Shown here piece after piece: positions 19,082 to 27,118 of a stretch of DNA of 64,000 nucleotides (position 1 is its first letter; each line of letters begins with the position of its first letter). The translations under genes were made by a program, and so were the position numbers. Origin of the DNA: Rhodocyclaceae bacterium (lineage in GTDB: Bacteria > Pseudomonadota > Gammaproteobacteria > Burkholderiales > Rhodocyclaceae). A model generated the notes under the pieces. The model searched no databases. It saw only the letters and a list, made by a program, of their open reading frames with translations, and had not been told where the DNA came from. The stretch covers positions 1 through 64,000 of the forward strand of contig JAEUNJ010000189.1 in NCBI GenBank assembly GCA_016791145.1, written 5' to 3'.

Positions 19082-20203
19082 TCAGCAGCGCTCCTCGTGC
19101 GCCGCAATCCACGCCTGCCCCAGGGCCACGGCGGTGTCGCCGGGCGAGCAGCGCAGGGGCTTCATGACCGTCAGCCCCTTCGCTTCCAGGTTTCCGGCGA
19201 CCCGGCTGCCGATCAGTCGGTTCAGGAAGCAGCCGCCGCCGAAGACGATGCGCCCGATGCCGGTACCTGAAGCCGCCCGGGCCGCCCATTCGGAGAGGCC
19301 GTCGGCGAAGGCCGCGTGGAAGGCGGCGGCATCGGCGTCGACACGGGTGCTCGGGGCGAGGCGTCCCAGGGCCGGCCGCAGGTCGAGGCGGTTGGCCCCA
19401 TCGATGGCCCATTCCAGGGGTTTCGGCCAGCCTTCGGCCTCCACGTGGCGGGTGGCCGCCTTTTCCAGGGCGATGGCGGCCTCGGCCTCGAAGCCCATGC
19501 GCCGGGAAAGCCCCAGCATGCCGGCCGCGGCGTCGAAGACCCGCCCGGCGCTGGAGGTCATGGGGCTGTTCAGCTTCCGGTCCAGCATGGCGGCGATGGT
19601 GGGCGCTCCCGCCTCGTCGGCGTAGCGGCGGGCGATCTCGCTGCCCCGGCCCAGGGAGTGCAGCACCGCGGCCGCCATGCGCCAGGGCTCCCGGGCCGCC
19701 CGGTCCCCGCCCGGCAGGGCCAGCGGCAGCAGGTGGCCGAGCCGCTCGTAGCGGGCACCGTCGACGCGCAGGAGTTCGCCGCCCCAGGCGGTGCCGTCGT
19801 CCCCGAGGCCCACGCCGTCGAGGGCCAGGCCCAGGACCGGGCCGTCGTGGCCATGCTCGGCGCATACCGCTGCCACGTGGGCGTGGTGGTGCTGGACGGC
19901 CAGGGTGCGGGCGCCGAGTCCGGCCGCCAGGCGCACCGCCTCGCGGGTGGAGTGGAAATCGGGATGCAGGTCGTGGGCGATGATCGTCGGCGTCGCCCCG
20001 AGCCAGTCCAGGTAGAGCCCGACATTGGTCTCGAAGTCCCGGCAGGCCTCCGGCCGGTCCAGGTCGCCGACGGTGCCGGAGACGATGGCCTCGTGGCCGA
20101 CGGCCGCGCAGACCGTGTTCTTGAACCAGGCGCCAACGGCCAGGAGCGGCGGCGCGCCGCGGGTCAGCGGGAAGGTGGTGCCGAGGGTTTCAGGGGAGTT
20201 CAT
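19082..20203 (-). CDS. hypF: Short-form HypF: carbamoyltransferase (Kae1-like) part only
   Basis: A 373-residue protein matching only the C-terminal carbamoyl-transferase (Kae1/HSP70-like) region of HypF: VQHHHAHVAAVCAEHG, LALDGVGLGDDGTAWGGELL, and GGGCFLNRLIGSRV near the end. The acylphosphatase, zinc-finger and YrdC-like domains of full-length HypF (about 750 residues) are absent. A comparable natural short HypF1 is known in Ralstonia eutropha. It would move carbamoyl to HypE, but making carbamoyl-adenylate normally needs the missing domains, so a partner or a second full-length copy elsewhere is likely. The frame is intact, so this is not decay. Confidence 0.9.
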   Translation of the reverse strand: MNSPETLGTTFPLTRGAPPLLAVGAWFKNTVCAAVGHEAIVSGTVGDLDRPEACRDFETNVGLYLDWLGATPTIIAHDLHPDFHSTREAVRLAAGLGARTLAVQHHHAHVAAVCAEHGHDGPVLGLALDGVGLGDDGTAWGGELLRVDGARYERLGHLLPLALPGGDRAAREPWRMAAAVLHSLGRGSEIARRYADEAGAPTIAAMLDRKLNSPMTSSAGRVFDAAAGMLGLSRRMGFEAEAAIALEKAATRHVEAEGWPKPLEWAIDGANRLDLRPALGRLAPSTRVDADAAAFHAAFADGLSEWAARAASGTGIGRIVFGGGCFLNRLIGSRVAGNLEAKGLTVMKPLRCSPGDTAVALGQAWIAAHEERC

Positions 20204-20318
20204 CGGTCGGAATGCTCACCGCAGGGGCGCCATGGCGCGCAGGGACGGGAAGGGGATGGATCGTGGCCTGGTTCGGCACGGAAGGGGCGCGTCCGGAGGG
20301 AATTCGGCATTGCCCGGT

Positions 20319-21422
20319 TCAGGCCTTCGCCGCCAGTTGCCGCTCGAGTTCCGCGATGCGCCGCTTGAGGCTGTCCACGGTCTCCTGGCGTTTCGCCCGG
20401 GCGGCGGCGAGGCCGGCGCGCAGGAAGTCCAGCCAGGCGTCCATGCCTTCGCCGCTGGTGGCCGACAGGCGCAGGACGCGGATGGACGGGTTCACGCGCT
20501 TCGCGTAGGCCTCGGCCTTGTCCGCGTCGAAGCTCAGGTGGGGCAGCAGGTCCACCTTGTTGAGGATCATCAGGGTGGCGGCCTGGAACATGTCGGGATA
20601 CTTGAGGGGCTTGTCCTCGCCCTCCGTCACCGAGAGGACGGCCACCTTGTGGGCCTCGCCCAGGTCGAAGGCGGCCGGGCAGACCAGGTTGCCCACGTTT
20701 TCGATGAACAGCAGGCCATCCTCGGCGGCCGCCAGGGATTCGAGCGCATGGCCCACCATGTGGGCATCCAGGTGGCAGCCCTTGCCGGTATTCACCTGGA
20801 TGGCCGGGGCACCGGTGGCGCGGATGCGGTCGGCATCGAGGGCGGTCTGCTGGTCGCCTTCGATGACGGCCATGGGCATCTGGCCGTTCAGCGCCCCGAT
20901 GGTCCTCACGAGCAGCGTCGTCTTGCCCGAACCCGGGCTGGACACGAGGTTCAAGGCGAAGACACCGCGCTCGGCGAGCAACGCCCGGTTCCTCGCCGCG
21001 TAGGCGTCGTTCTTGGCCAGGATGTCCTGCTCGATCTTCAGCATCCGCGCCTGGGTCATGCCTGGCGCATGGGAGTGGGCGGGAGCGTGGCCGTGCGTGT
21101 GGGAATGGGCGTTGGCCGCCGCGGGGCGGTAGGCATGATTGCTGCCGCCGCTGCCGTCGTGTTCGTGCGCATGGTCGCCCTGGTGGGCGTGGGCGTGGCT
21201 GTGGGTCGTCCCGTCGGCGTGGGTGTGGTCGTGCTGGTGGGCCGCCACCGGGCCGTGGTCGTGGTGATGGGATTCCCCATGGGCCTCGTGCACGTGGTCG
21301 TGGGAATGGCTATGCACGGTCCCGTCCGCATGGACGTGGGGGTGCTCGTGGGAATGGTCCCGGTCCAGGGCCTGGCCCTCGATCCGGGTTTCGCCGCTGC
21401 CGCAGCCGCAAGTGACGCACAT
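20319..21422 (-). CDS. hypB: Hydrogenase nickel incorporation GTPase HypB with very long His-rich region
   Basis: 367 residues. The N-terminal MCVTCGCG is the high-affinity metal site. Residues 23-118 contain 33 histidines in HxH spacing, a nickel-storing stretch longer than in many HypBs. The GTPase follows: P-loop [10 protein letters not shown] (161-170), [21 protein letters not shown], and base motif NKVDLL. A short C-terminal coiled coil ends it. It inserts nickel with HypA and may also buffer nickel, which fits a cell with three hydrogenases. The Met at 21422 is chosen because it begins the CxxCGC motif. Confidence 0.95.
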   Translation of the reverse strand: MCVTCGCGSGETRIEGQALDRDHSHEHPHVHADGTVHSHSHDHVHEAHGESHHHDHGPVAAHQHDHTHADGTTHSHAHAHQGDHAHEHDGSGGSNHAYRPAAANAHSHTHGHAPAHSHAPGMTQARMLKIEQDILAKNDAYAARNRALLAERGVFALNLVSSPGSGKTTLLVRTIGALNGQMPMAVIEGDQQTALDADRIRATGAPAIQVNTGKGCHLDAHMVGHALESLAAAEDGLLFIENVGNLVCPAAFDLGEAHKVAVLSVTEGEDKPLKYPDMFQAATLMILNKVDLLPHLSFDADKAEAYAKRVNPSIRVLRLSATSGEGMDAWLDFLRAGLAAARAKRQETVDSLKRRIAELERQLAAKA

Positions 21423-21474
21423 TTTCCTGTCTCCGCTTCGCCTGCCCCTTCCTCGGGGCCGGTCCATTGTCCCG

Positions 21475-21816
21475 CTATTCGATCTCGACTTCCTTGACCC
21501 GCATCTCGGTGCCGCCGGTGACCTGCAACTGGTAGGAGCCGCAGCGCGGGCACCCTTCCAGGCGCGCCGCCACCTCGACGGACTCGCTGCACTGCATGCA
21601 CCAGGCCGTTCCCGGCACGTCCTCGATTTCCAGCCGGGCGCCCTCGGCGATGGAACCCCGGCTCACCGCGTCGAAGCAGAAGCGCAGGGCTTCCGGTTCC
21701 ACGCTGGACAGGCGGCCGATCTCCAGGATCACCGCGCTGACGCGCCGGCATTGGGCGGCGCGGGCCGCGTCCTCGACGATCTGGATCACGCCTTCGGCCA
21801 GGGACATCTCGTGCAT
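21475..21816 (-). CDS. hypA: Hydrogenase nickel metallochaperone HypA
   Basis: 113 residues, family-normal length. The N-terminal MHEMSLAEG holds the nickel-binding His2. A zinc site is formed by WCMQCSE and [10 protein letters not shown] (two CxxC pairs). It delivers nickel to the large subunits with HypB. It lies 13 bp after hupJ and 52 bp before hypB in the same orientation. Confidence 0.95.
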   Translation of the reverse strand: MHEMSLAEGVIQIVEDAARAAQCRRVSAVILEIGRLSSVEPEALRFCFDAVSRGSIAEGARLEIEDVPGTAWCMQCSESVEVAARLEGCPRCGSYQLQVTGGTEMRVKEVEIE

Positions 21817-21829
21817 GCGGGCTACCTTA

Positions 21830-22300
21830 TCACGCGGCCGAGGCCCGCCCGAAGAGGAAGGCCCGCCGGCTGCGCAGGGCCTCCGGTGCCGCGGCCGCCG
21901 GCTTCGGCTCCGCCATCAGGGCTTCCAGGGCCGCGGTAGCCGCTTCCCGGAGGCTCGGCTGGTCGGCGAATTCGTGCACCGGGGAGATCAGCGGGCAGGT
22001 CTGGTAGGGCCCCAGGGCGGACGCGGGACCGCCCCAGAAACCGTAGTCTCCGGAAGGGAAGGACCAGACCTGGCTCTCGTCCGGCCCCAGGCGCCGGAAT
22101 TCTCCGTTCCCGGCTGGCAGCAGCATCAGGTTCAGGGTCCAGGGGGTGAGCAGGGTGCCGACCCACAGCCCGTTCCAGGGCCGGAAGCCGAGGGCCTCCA
22201 CCGCCAGGGCCGGATTGCTGATGGGCAGTTCGCCCATGACCCCGGCGACGCGGCGGAACTCCGCCTCGATGCGGGCCGAGGGATCTTCCCGGGACGTCAC
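21830..22300 (-). CDS. hupJ: HybE-family hydrogenase assembly chaperone (HupJ/HoxT)
   Basis: A 156-residue protein of the HybE/HupJ family. The core WNGLWVGTLLTPWTLNLMLLP and LGPYQTCPLISPVHEFADQ are family-typical. It assists maturation and Tat-export checking of the uptake hydrogenase. The GTG start at 22300 overlaps the hupI stop (GTGA), in line with the coupling seen through this operon. An ATG at 22354 in the same frame would overlap hupI by 58 bp and is less likely. A paralogue (HybE-like) serves the second hydrogenase at 36779-37330. Confidence 0.9.
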   Translation of the reverse strand: MTSREDPSARIEAEFRRVAGVMGELPISNPALAVEALGFRPWNGLWVGTLLTPWTLNLMLLPAGNGEFRRLGPDESQVWSFPSGDYGFWGGPASALGPYQTCPLISPVHEFADQPSLREAATAALEALMAEPKPAAAAPEALRSRRAFLFGRASAA

Positions 22301-22512
22301 TCCGGCACCACCATGAACTTGTGCCTTTCCCCGTCGCAGCCGGGGCAGCGCCACGACTCGGGCAGCTCCGCGAAGGAAACGCCCGGCGGCACCTGGCCCA
22401 GGGGGTCGCCGAGGGCCGGGTCATACACCCACCAGCACACCCCGCACTCCAGGCGCGCCTCGGGGGAAAGCTTGCCCGAGTCCCCCAGGTAGGAACCCTC
22501 GAAGGTCAGCAC
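22297..22512 (-). CDS. hupI: Rubredoxin-like protein of the hydrogenase operon (HupI/HoxR)
   Basis: 71 residues with two rubredoxin iron-binding knuckles, ECGVCWWVYDPALGD and WRCPGCD. The CWWVYDP version is typical of hydrogenase-linked rubredoxins. It helps assemble iron-sulfur clusters of the small subunit in the presence of oxygen. It starts with GTG at 22512, overlapping the end of hupH by seven bases; its stop overlaps the hupJ GTG. Confidence 0.9.
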   Translation of the reverse strand: MLTFEGSYLGDSGKLSPEARLECGVCWWVYDPALGDPLGQVPPGVSFAELPESWRCPGCDGERHKFMVVPE

Positions 22513-23384
22513 AGGTCCTCCTGCAGCATCAGCAGGTACTCGCCCAGGCGCTCCCTGGACTCCCGCAGGTCCTCGGCGGCGGCCAGCGCGGCTTCCGGCA
22601 TCTCGCAGACTTCCAGGGTGTTGAGGATCAGGCTGTCCATGGCGTTGAAGTACTGGACCCACCAGAGGTGGCGCAGGCCCGTGGCGGTGATGCGGCAGTT
22701 GCCGTAGCCCCGGGAGAGGATCGCGATGCCGCCCCGGCCGAACACGGTGTCGATGTATTCCAGGTCCGCCGGCGTCATGGGCAGCAGGGTCAGGTTCACC
22801 ACGTGGGCGGCCTGGCCGGGCTGCCAGCGGGCGGACCGCTGGATCAACTCGTGGATCAGCGGCAGGGCGTTCATCAGGCCCTCCGGCTCCGGCGGCAGCG
22901 ACACCGTGGTGCGCAGCAACTGGGCCGCCTCCAGCAGGGCCGTGGGAATGGGACCGGCTTCGATGAGGTCCTCGGCGACGTTCCCGCCGGCGGCGGGGCG
23001 GCGCAGGTGCCAGAGGCCCGCGAAGGCGGTTTCCTGGATGCGCAGCGGCGTGTCGCGGTCGAGGACGGCGCTTACCTCGCCCTCGCCGAGGCACTCGTTG
23101 ACCAGGGCAAGGGTGCCTGCCGGCAGGGCCGCCAGGTCGACTCCGGGCAGCCGGATACCGGGCCCGCCGGTCACCTCCGGATCGATCACGTCGCGCAGCT
23201 GCCCGATCACCCGGATCGCCGCGGCGGCATCGGCGGGATCCTTGGCCTGGCGCGGGATGGGCATCCGAAAGACGGCCATCTCGCCCGGGGTGACGCATTC
23301 GGGTGCCTCGGCCTCGGGCTGGGAGCCGGGCCCGATGCCGACGACGGGAATGGGAAAGGCACCGCTGCTGAAGGGAGTGGTCAT
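22506..23384 (-). CDS. hupH: Hydrogenase maturation protein HupH/HoxQ
   Basis: 292 residues of the HupH/HoxQ (HyaF) family. It starts MTTPFSSGAFPIPVVGIGPGSQP; the C-terminal half has LSRGYGNCRITATGLRHLWWVQYFN, which is strongly conserved. It acts with HupG and HupI in small-subunit (HupS) maturation before Tat export. It is 15 bp after hupG, and its last codons overlap hupI. Confidence 0.92.
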   Translation of the reverse strand: MTTPFSSGAFPIPVVGIGPGSQPEAEAPECVTPGEMAVFRMPIPRQAKDPADAAAAIRVIGQLRDVIDPEVTGGPGIRLPGVDLAALPAGTLALVNECLGEGEVSAVLDRDTPLRIQETAFAGLWHLRRPAAGGNVAEDLIEAGPIPTALLEAAQLLRTTVSLPPEPEGLMNALPLIHELIQRSARWQPGQAAHVVNLTLLPMTPADLEYIDTVFGRGGIAILSRGYGNCRITATGLRHLWWVQYFNAMDSLILNTLEVCEMPEAALAAAEDLRESRERLGEYLLMLQEDLC

Positions 23385-23399
23385 GGGATCGTCCGCGGG

Positions 23400-23882
23400 T
23401 CAGTGGCAGGAGGCGTTGGAATCGCCGGCATGGAGCGCGATGGGGGCGCGGCCGGCCGGCTTGCGGCGCAGGTCCGCGAGGGCCTGCTGGAAGGGCACCC
23501 AGTCCTGCATGCCCTCCAGGGCGCCCACGTACTGGCCGCCGCGCAGCAGGACCACGGCCGGCCAGCGGCGGAAGCCGTAGCGGGCCTGGAGGCCGCGTCC
23601 GGCGACGGGCGGCACGACCGCCGCGCGCAGGTCCCTCTGGCCTTTCAGCACCTCCGGGAGGATGACCGCCACGTCCCAGCTCTCGGGCACCTGGGCGATG
23701 CGCTCCGGAAAGAAGAGCAGGACTTCGTCGGCCCCTTGCAGGAACTCGGCCACGTCGGCCTCGCCGTCCAGGCGGGAGACGCCCCGCCGGGCCAGGCGCT
23801 CGAGCAGGGCCTCGTCGCGGGGGTCGGCGGGGGCGGTGGCGTTGGGTTGCGGGGAAGCCGTGGTCGTCAGCATGGGGTTCAT
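23400..23882 (-). CDS. hupG: HyaE-family small-subunit chaperone (HupG/HoxO)
   Basis: A 160-residue thioredoxin-fold protein of the HyaE/HupG/HoxO family without a redox CxxC motif. It has VLLFFPERIAQVPESWDVAVILPEV and RYGFRRWPAVVLLRGGQYVGALEGMQDW. Such proteins bind the Tat signal of the hydrogenase small subunit and delay export until maturation ends. The start overlaps the hupF stop by four bases. The C-terminal tail ends in an unusual SNASCH. Confidence 0.9.
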   Translation of the reverse strand: MNPMLTTTASPQPNATAPADPRDEALLERLARRGVSRLDGEADVAEFLQGADEVLLFFPERIAQVPESWDVAVILPEVLKGQRDLRAAVVPPVAGRGLQARYGFRRWPAVVLLRGGQYVGALEGMQDWVPFQQALADLRRKPAGRAPIALHAGDSNASCH

Positions 23883-24202
23883 ACCTCTTTGTCATTGGCG
23901 GCCGCGGGCCGCAGGAAATCGGGGAGTTGGGGTTCCCGGTGGATCAGGTCGCCGAAGTGGGCCTCCATGTCCACCTCGCCGCCGGCCAGCATCTGGTCCA
24001 GCGCATCGAGGGCCCGGTTAACCTGGTCGGCCGTGGTCGCGTCGATGAGCTCGCGGGCGGCGCCGAGGAAGGTCATCACCCACTGGCCGGGTTCCAGGGG
24101 GCCGGTGAGCAGCGTATCGACGGTGATCCGGTCGCCGCGGCCCTCGCAGACCGCCGACATGCCGTCGACGGAGACGACCCGCATCGGAATGCCGAGGCAC
24201 AT
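23879..24202 (-). CDS. hupF: HypC-like chaperone dedicated to the uptake hydrogenase (HupF/HoxL)
   Basis: 107 residues. MCLGIPMRVVSVDG keeps the essential Cys2, and the HypC barrel follows. A C-terminal extension of about 25 residues beyond HypC (EVDMEAHFGDLIHREPQLPDFL) is typical of HupF. It protects the HupL precursor during maturation in air. It is three bp after hupD, with a four-base overlap with hupG. Confidence 0.93.
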   Translation of the reverse strand: MCLGIPMRVVSVDGMSAVCEGRGDRITVDTLLTGPLEPGQWVMTFLGAARELIDATTADQVNRALDALDQMLAGGEVDMEAHFGDLIHREPQLPDFLRPAAANDKEV

Positions 24203-24205
24203 GGG

Positions 24206-24823
24206 TCAGGTCCCGATGCAGGGAAGAAAGCGGGCATCGCCGATGCGGCAGGCGGCTTCCGCCGAGGGGCGCTCGGCCTCGTAACGCTCGATGGCGAGGC
24301 TCCCGTCGTTGAGGGCCACCGGTTCGGCGGTGGGCCGGGCGGGGAAGCCCCAGGCCTCCAGCCGTGCGAGCGCCAGGGCGAGGGCGTCGGCAACGCGCTC
24401 CCGCACGATGGGCCGCAGGCTGCCGCCGTAGTCTTCCAGTTCCTCCGGCTGGACGCCGATCAGCACCAGTTCCTCCGGCGGCTGGGCGGTCATTTCCGCC
24501 GCCATCAGCACCTCCTGGAAGCCGGTCTGGTGCAGGCTCATCTTCTTGACGCCCATGAAGCGGGGCACTTCGTCGCCCTCGACCACTTTCAGCGTGCCGG
24601 GCGGCAGCCCGTAGTCGATGGCGTCGAAGACCAGCAGCCGGCGGGCGGCCTGGATGTAGGGCAGCAGGGCGAGTCCCTGGGTGCCGCCATCCATCACCGA
24701 CACGCCGGGCGGCAGGGTCCAGCCGGCGGCCAGGGCTTCGACGCAGCGCACGCCGAAACCTTCGTCGGCCCAGAGCAGGTTGCCGATGCCGAGGACGAGC
24801 ACTTCGGTGTCTTTTGAATTCAT
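24206..24823 (-). CDS. hupD: Hydrogenase large-subunit maturation endopeptidase (HupD/HoxM)
   Basis: A 205-residue HyaD/HupD-type protease that removes the C-terminal peptide of HupL after nickel insertion. Nickel-probing residues are visible: Glu in NLLWADEGFGVR, Asp in VFDAIDYG and His in SLHQTGFQ. Start 24823 (MNSKDTEVLVLGIGN) is chosen. An ATG at 24856 gives eleven more residues, but it falls inside a sigma54-like promoter (24857-24872), which favours the later start. No clear RBS precedes 24823. Confidence 0.92.
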   Translation of the reverse strand: MNSKDTEVLVLGIGNLLWADEGFGVRCVEALAAGWTLPPGVSVMDGGTQGLALLPYIQAARRLLVFDAIDYGLPPGTLKVVEGDEVPRFMGVKKMSLHQTGFQEVLMAAEMTAQPPEELVLIGVQPEELEDYGGSLRPIVRERVADALALALARLEAWGFPARPTAEPVALNDGSLAIERYEAERPSAEAACRIGDARFLPCIGT

Positions 24824-24856
24824 GGTGCGGGCGTCATGTAACGGTTGGAGTGACAT

Positions 24857-24872
24857 ATCAAGTCCCGTGCCA
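24857..24872 (-). promoter_or_regulatory. Candidate sigma54 promoter before hupD
   Basis: The minus strand reads TGGCACGGGACTTGAT: a perfect -24 (TGGCACG) with correct spacing to a -12 of TTGA instead of TTGC. It would start a transcript about 25 bases before the hupD ATG at 24823, giving the maturation genes their own HoxA/sigma54 input. The one mismatch is in the important -12 GC. Confidence 0.5.
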
Positions 24873-25004
24873 GCGGGGCCCTTTCCGACGGGAAAAAACT
24901 TCATAGTTGAATCAATCGCTTGGTTTTCCCCGCCATGGGGAAGGATATGGCCGGATGTCAGGGTCGCTGCCAAACCGGCATTGTGAGTGGAAGAGTTGTT
25001 TCCA

Positions 25005-25394
25005 TCAATCCTGGGGCTCCCTGGCCTTCTGCTGCTGCATCGCCATGTGCAGGTCCCAGGCCGCCTGCAGGTTCAGCCAGAAGGCCGGATCGCCACCGAA
25101 GACATGGGCGAGCCGGATGGCGGTGTCGGGCGTGAGGCCGCGGCGGCCCCGGACGATCTCGTTGACCCGGCGCCGGGAGACCCCCAGGGCGCGGGCGAGG
25201 CTGTCCTGGGTGATCCGCAAGGGCCCCAGGTAATGCTCGTCCAGGAAGCGTCCCGGATGGGGTGGCCGGCGGCGGGCGGAAGGAAAAGGGCGCGGCCCCG
25301 GATGGGGGGCCGCGCCGGAACGGCGTCCGACAGAGGGAACCACGGAGACTGCGGCGTCGGACGCCGGCGGAGAGACGGAAACGGGTGCGCGCAT
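25005..25394 (-). CDS. Orphan HigA-type antitoxin/XRE regulator with N-terminal extension
   Basis: 129 residues. From about residue 44 it matches HigA-family proteins: PHPGRFLDEHYLGPLRITQ, a helix-turn-helix (LARALGVSRRRVNEIVRGRRG), DTAIRLAHVFGGDPAFWLNLQ. The first 43 residues are Pro/Arg-rich and not family-like. The ATG at 25394 has a good RBS (AGGAAGGA); an upstream ATG at 25478 has none. No HigB toxin gene is adjacent on either side. It sits between hupC and hupD, an unusual place, so it may have become a transcription factor of this operon; that is inference. Confidence 0.75.
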   Translation of the reverse strand: MRAPVSVSPPASDAAVSVVPSVGRRSGAAPHPGPRPFPSARRRPPHPGRFLDEHYLGPLRITQDSLARALGVSRRRVNEIVRGRRGLTPDTAIRLAHVFGGDPAFWLNLQAAWDLHMAMQQQKAREPQD

Positions 25395-25644
25395 CGGGGA
25401 GTCCTTCCTCGCCGGTATCGACGGGTTGCCGAACTGCTTCCCAGGCCGCGGCGCGGCCACAGCGACCGGCGGATTCATCGGGCAGGCCTCACGACCGGCG
25501 CCGGCAGGCGCGGGCGAACGCGACGCGCCCGGGAACCGTGCGCCGTGTCCTTGCCGGCGATCGGTTGGATGCGGAAATCACGACGTGCATCTGTCCCTCC
25601 TCCGTGAGCGCCACGGGTCCATGGCCTGGGTGCCAGGGCCGGAA

Positions 25645-26343
25645 TCATTTCCTGAACCTCGTCCAGAAGCCCGCCGCCGGGCGGCGGGGCAACTGGGGCA
25701 GGGTCAAGCCGTCCGCGTCGCGGAGGTGGCCGGACTTCGCCGCCTCGTCGAGCACCGCGTCGACCATGGCCGCGTCCATCGGCAGGGCGGCCAGCAGTTC
25801 GTCGTAGGAGACGGGCGCCCGCCGCAGGGCTTCCAGCCACGGCAGCATCTCGGCCGAGACGGGGAAGCGGGCCAGGTTGGGCGACCGGGTCAGCAGCACC
25901 CGCCGGCCCCGCCAGGGATGCTCGTCCCCCTCCGTAGCCGGCCCGCCGGGGGCCGGCACGACCGGCCGGACCTGGCCTGCGTCCTCCGGGCCCCGCGGTT
26001 CGCTGCGCGCCGCAGACGCCGGGGGAGCGGGGGAGGGGGCGAGGGTGGCCGCCACCGCGTCCAGCAGCCGCAGGAGCTGGACCGCCTTCAGGGGTTTCGC
26101 CAGGCGCAGGGCGAAGGACTCCGCCTGGCCGGCCGGCCCGGACAGGGCGACCAGCCGCGTCCTGTCCAGGCCGGCCAGCCGGCCCGGGTAGCCTTCCCCT
26201 TCCACATCCACCAGGCACAGGTCGGCGCCCCGGGGGGCCTCCGACCAGGCCCAGCAGGCAGGACGCAGCTTCACGACCGATTTGGTGACCGTGAGGTCCT
26301 GGAGGCCGAGATTCACGGCCCCCAGCCGGAGCACCGGGTCCAT
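25645..26343 (-). CDS. Unrecognised protein in the hup operon with degenerate receiver-like N-terminus
   Basis: 232 residues; I do not recognise the family. Residues about 18-105 look like a response-regulator fold: ADLCLVDVEGE at the phospho-acceptor strand, RLVALSGPAG at the Ser/Thr strand and LAKPLKAVQLLRLLDAV at the Lys-Pro strand. The N-terminal acidic pair is missing, so phosphorylation is doubtful. A low-complexity Pro/Ala linker (about 105-145) follows, then a helical region (FPVSAEMLPWLEALRRAPVS; YDELLAALPMDAAMVDAVLDEA) resembling a winged-helix-like domain. It follows hupC by 28 bp, so it is likely co-transcribed with hupSLC. Confidence 0.6.
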   Translation of the reverse strand: MDPVLRLGAVNLGLQDLTVTKSVVKLRPACWAWSEAPRGADLCLVDVEGEGYPGRLAGLDRTRLVALSGPAGQAESFALRLAKPLKAVQLLRLLDAVAATLAPSPAPPASAARSEPRGPEDAGQVRPVVPAPGGPATEGDEHPWRGRRVLLTRSPNLARFPVSAEMLPWLEALRRAPVSYDELLAALPMDAAMVDAVLDEAAKSGHLRDADGLTLPQLPRRPAAGFWTRFRK

Positions 26344-26371
26344 CGCGCCGTCGCGCCCGTCGGCCCGCCGC

Positions 26372-27097
26372 CTACTTCTTGAACATGCGGTAGCCGCTCA
26401 GCATGGTGCTGATCATGCTCTGCCGGCCCATGATGTCTTCGCGCACGGCGGCGTAGACATGGACCATCACGAACAGCACGATCATCCACATGCCCAGGTG
26501 GTGCCAGGTATGCAGGGTCTGCGACTGCCCGAACAGCGGCAGGACCCAGCTCGTGAACAGGGTGTGCGACCAGTGGCCCGCCTGGGCGCCTTCGCCGTAC
26601 AGCGCGAAGCCGGTGACCAGCATGAAGATTCCGCCCAGGAAGATGGCGAAGAACATGCTGATGCGCGCCAGGGGATTGTGGCCCACGTAGCGGTTCGGGT
26701 AGGGCCGCAGGAAGGCGTACCACTTCAGCATGGCCCCGATCTCCCGCCAGTAGGCGCCCGTCAGCACCGGGATCGAAAACAGCTCCCGGGAGTGGTCGTT
26801 GCCGACCAGGCCCCAGTACAGGCGGGCCAGGAAGCCGACGGCGAACACGTAGGCCGCGGCGAAGTGGGCGAAGCGGATGTAGCCGAACAGGAAGTTGTCG
26901 CTGGCCTCCCCCGGCACCGACGGCGGCGGCGAGCCGATGAAGTAGCCGCTGACGGCCAGGACGACGATGGCCAGGGCGTTCACCCAGTGCCACAGCCGGA
27001 CCGGCGCCTCATAGACGTAGATCGACTTCAGCGACGGGGCCCGCGCGACGGCATCGTCGTCCACCCCGGTGGGGCTGGGGGCGTGGTGGGTAGTCAT
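26372..27097 (-). CDS. hupC: Hydrogenase b-type cytochrome, membrane anchor (HupC/HoxZ)
   Basis: 241 residues with four membrane helices. Heme-ligand histidines appear in RLWHWVNALAIV, FAHFAAAYVFAVGF, HTWHHLGMWMIVLFV and VMVHVYAA. It anchors the HupSL dimer to the periplasmic face and passes electrons to the quinone pool. It is 21 bp after hupL. The N-terminus (MTTHHAPSPTGVDDDAVARA) is cytoplasmic and slightly longer than in many homologues. Confidence 0.94.
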   Translation of the reverse strand: MTTHHAPSPTGVDDDAVARAPSLKSIYVYEAPVRLWHWVNALAIVVLAVSGYFIGSPPPSVPGEASDNFLFGYIRFAHFAAAYVFAVGFLARLYWGLVGNDHSRELFSIPVLTGAYWREIGAMLKWYAFLRPYPNRYVGHNPLARISMFFAIFLGGIFMLVTGFALYGEGAQAGHWSHTLFTSWVLPLFGQSQTLHTWHHLGMWMIVLFVMVHVYAAVREDIMGRQSMISTMLSGYRMFKK

Positions 27098-27118
27098 GTG
27101 CGCTCTCCTTTCGGACGT

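Noticed and set aside
24206-24973. Longer hupD starts at 24973 or 24856
   Set aside because: The upstream sequence carries a sigma54-like promoter and is not family-like; homologues begin close to the LVLGIGN strand.
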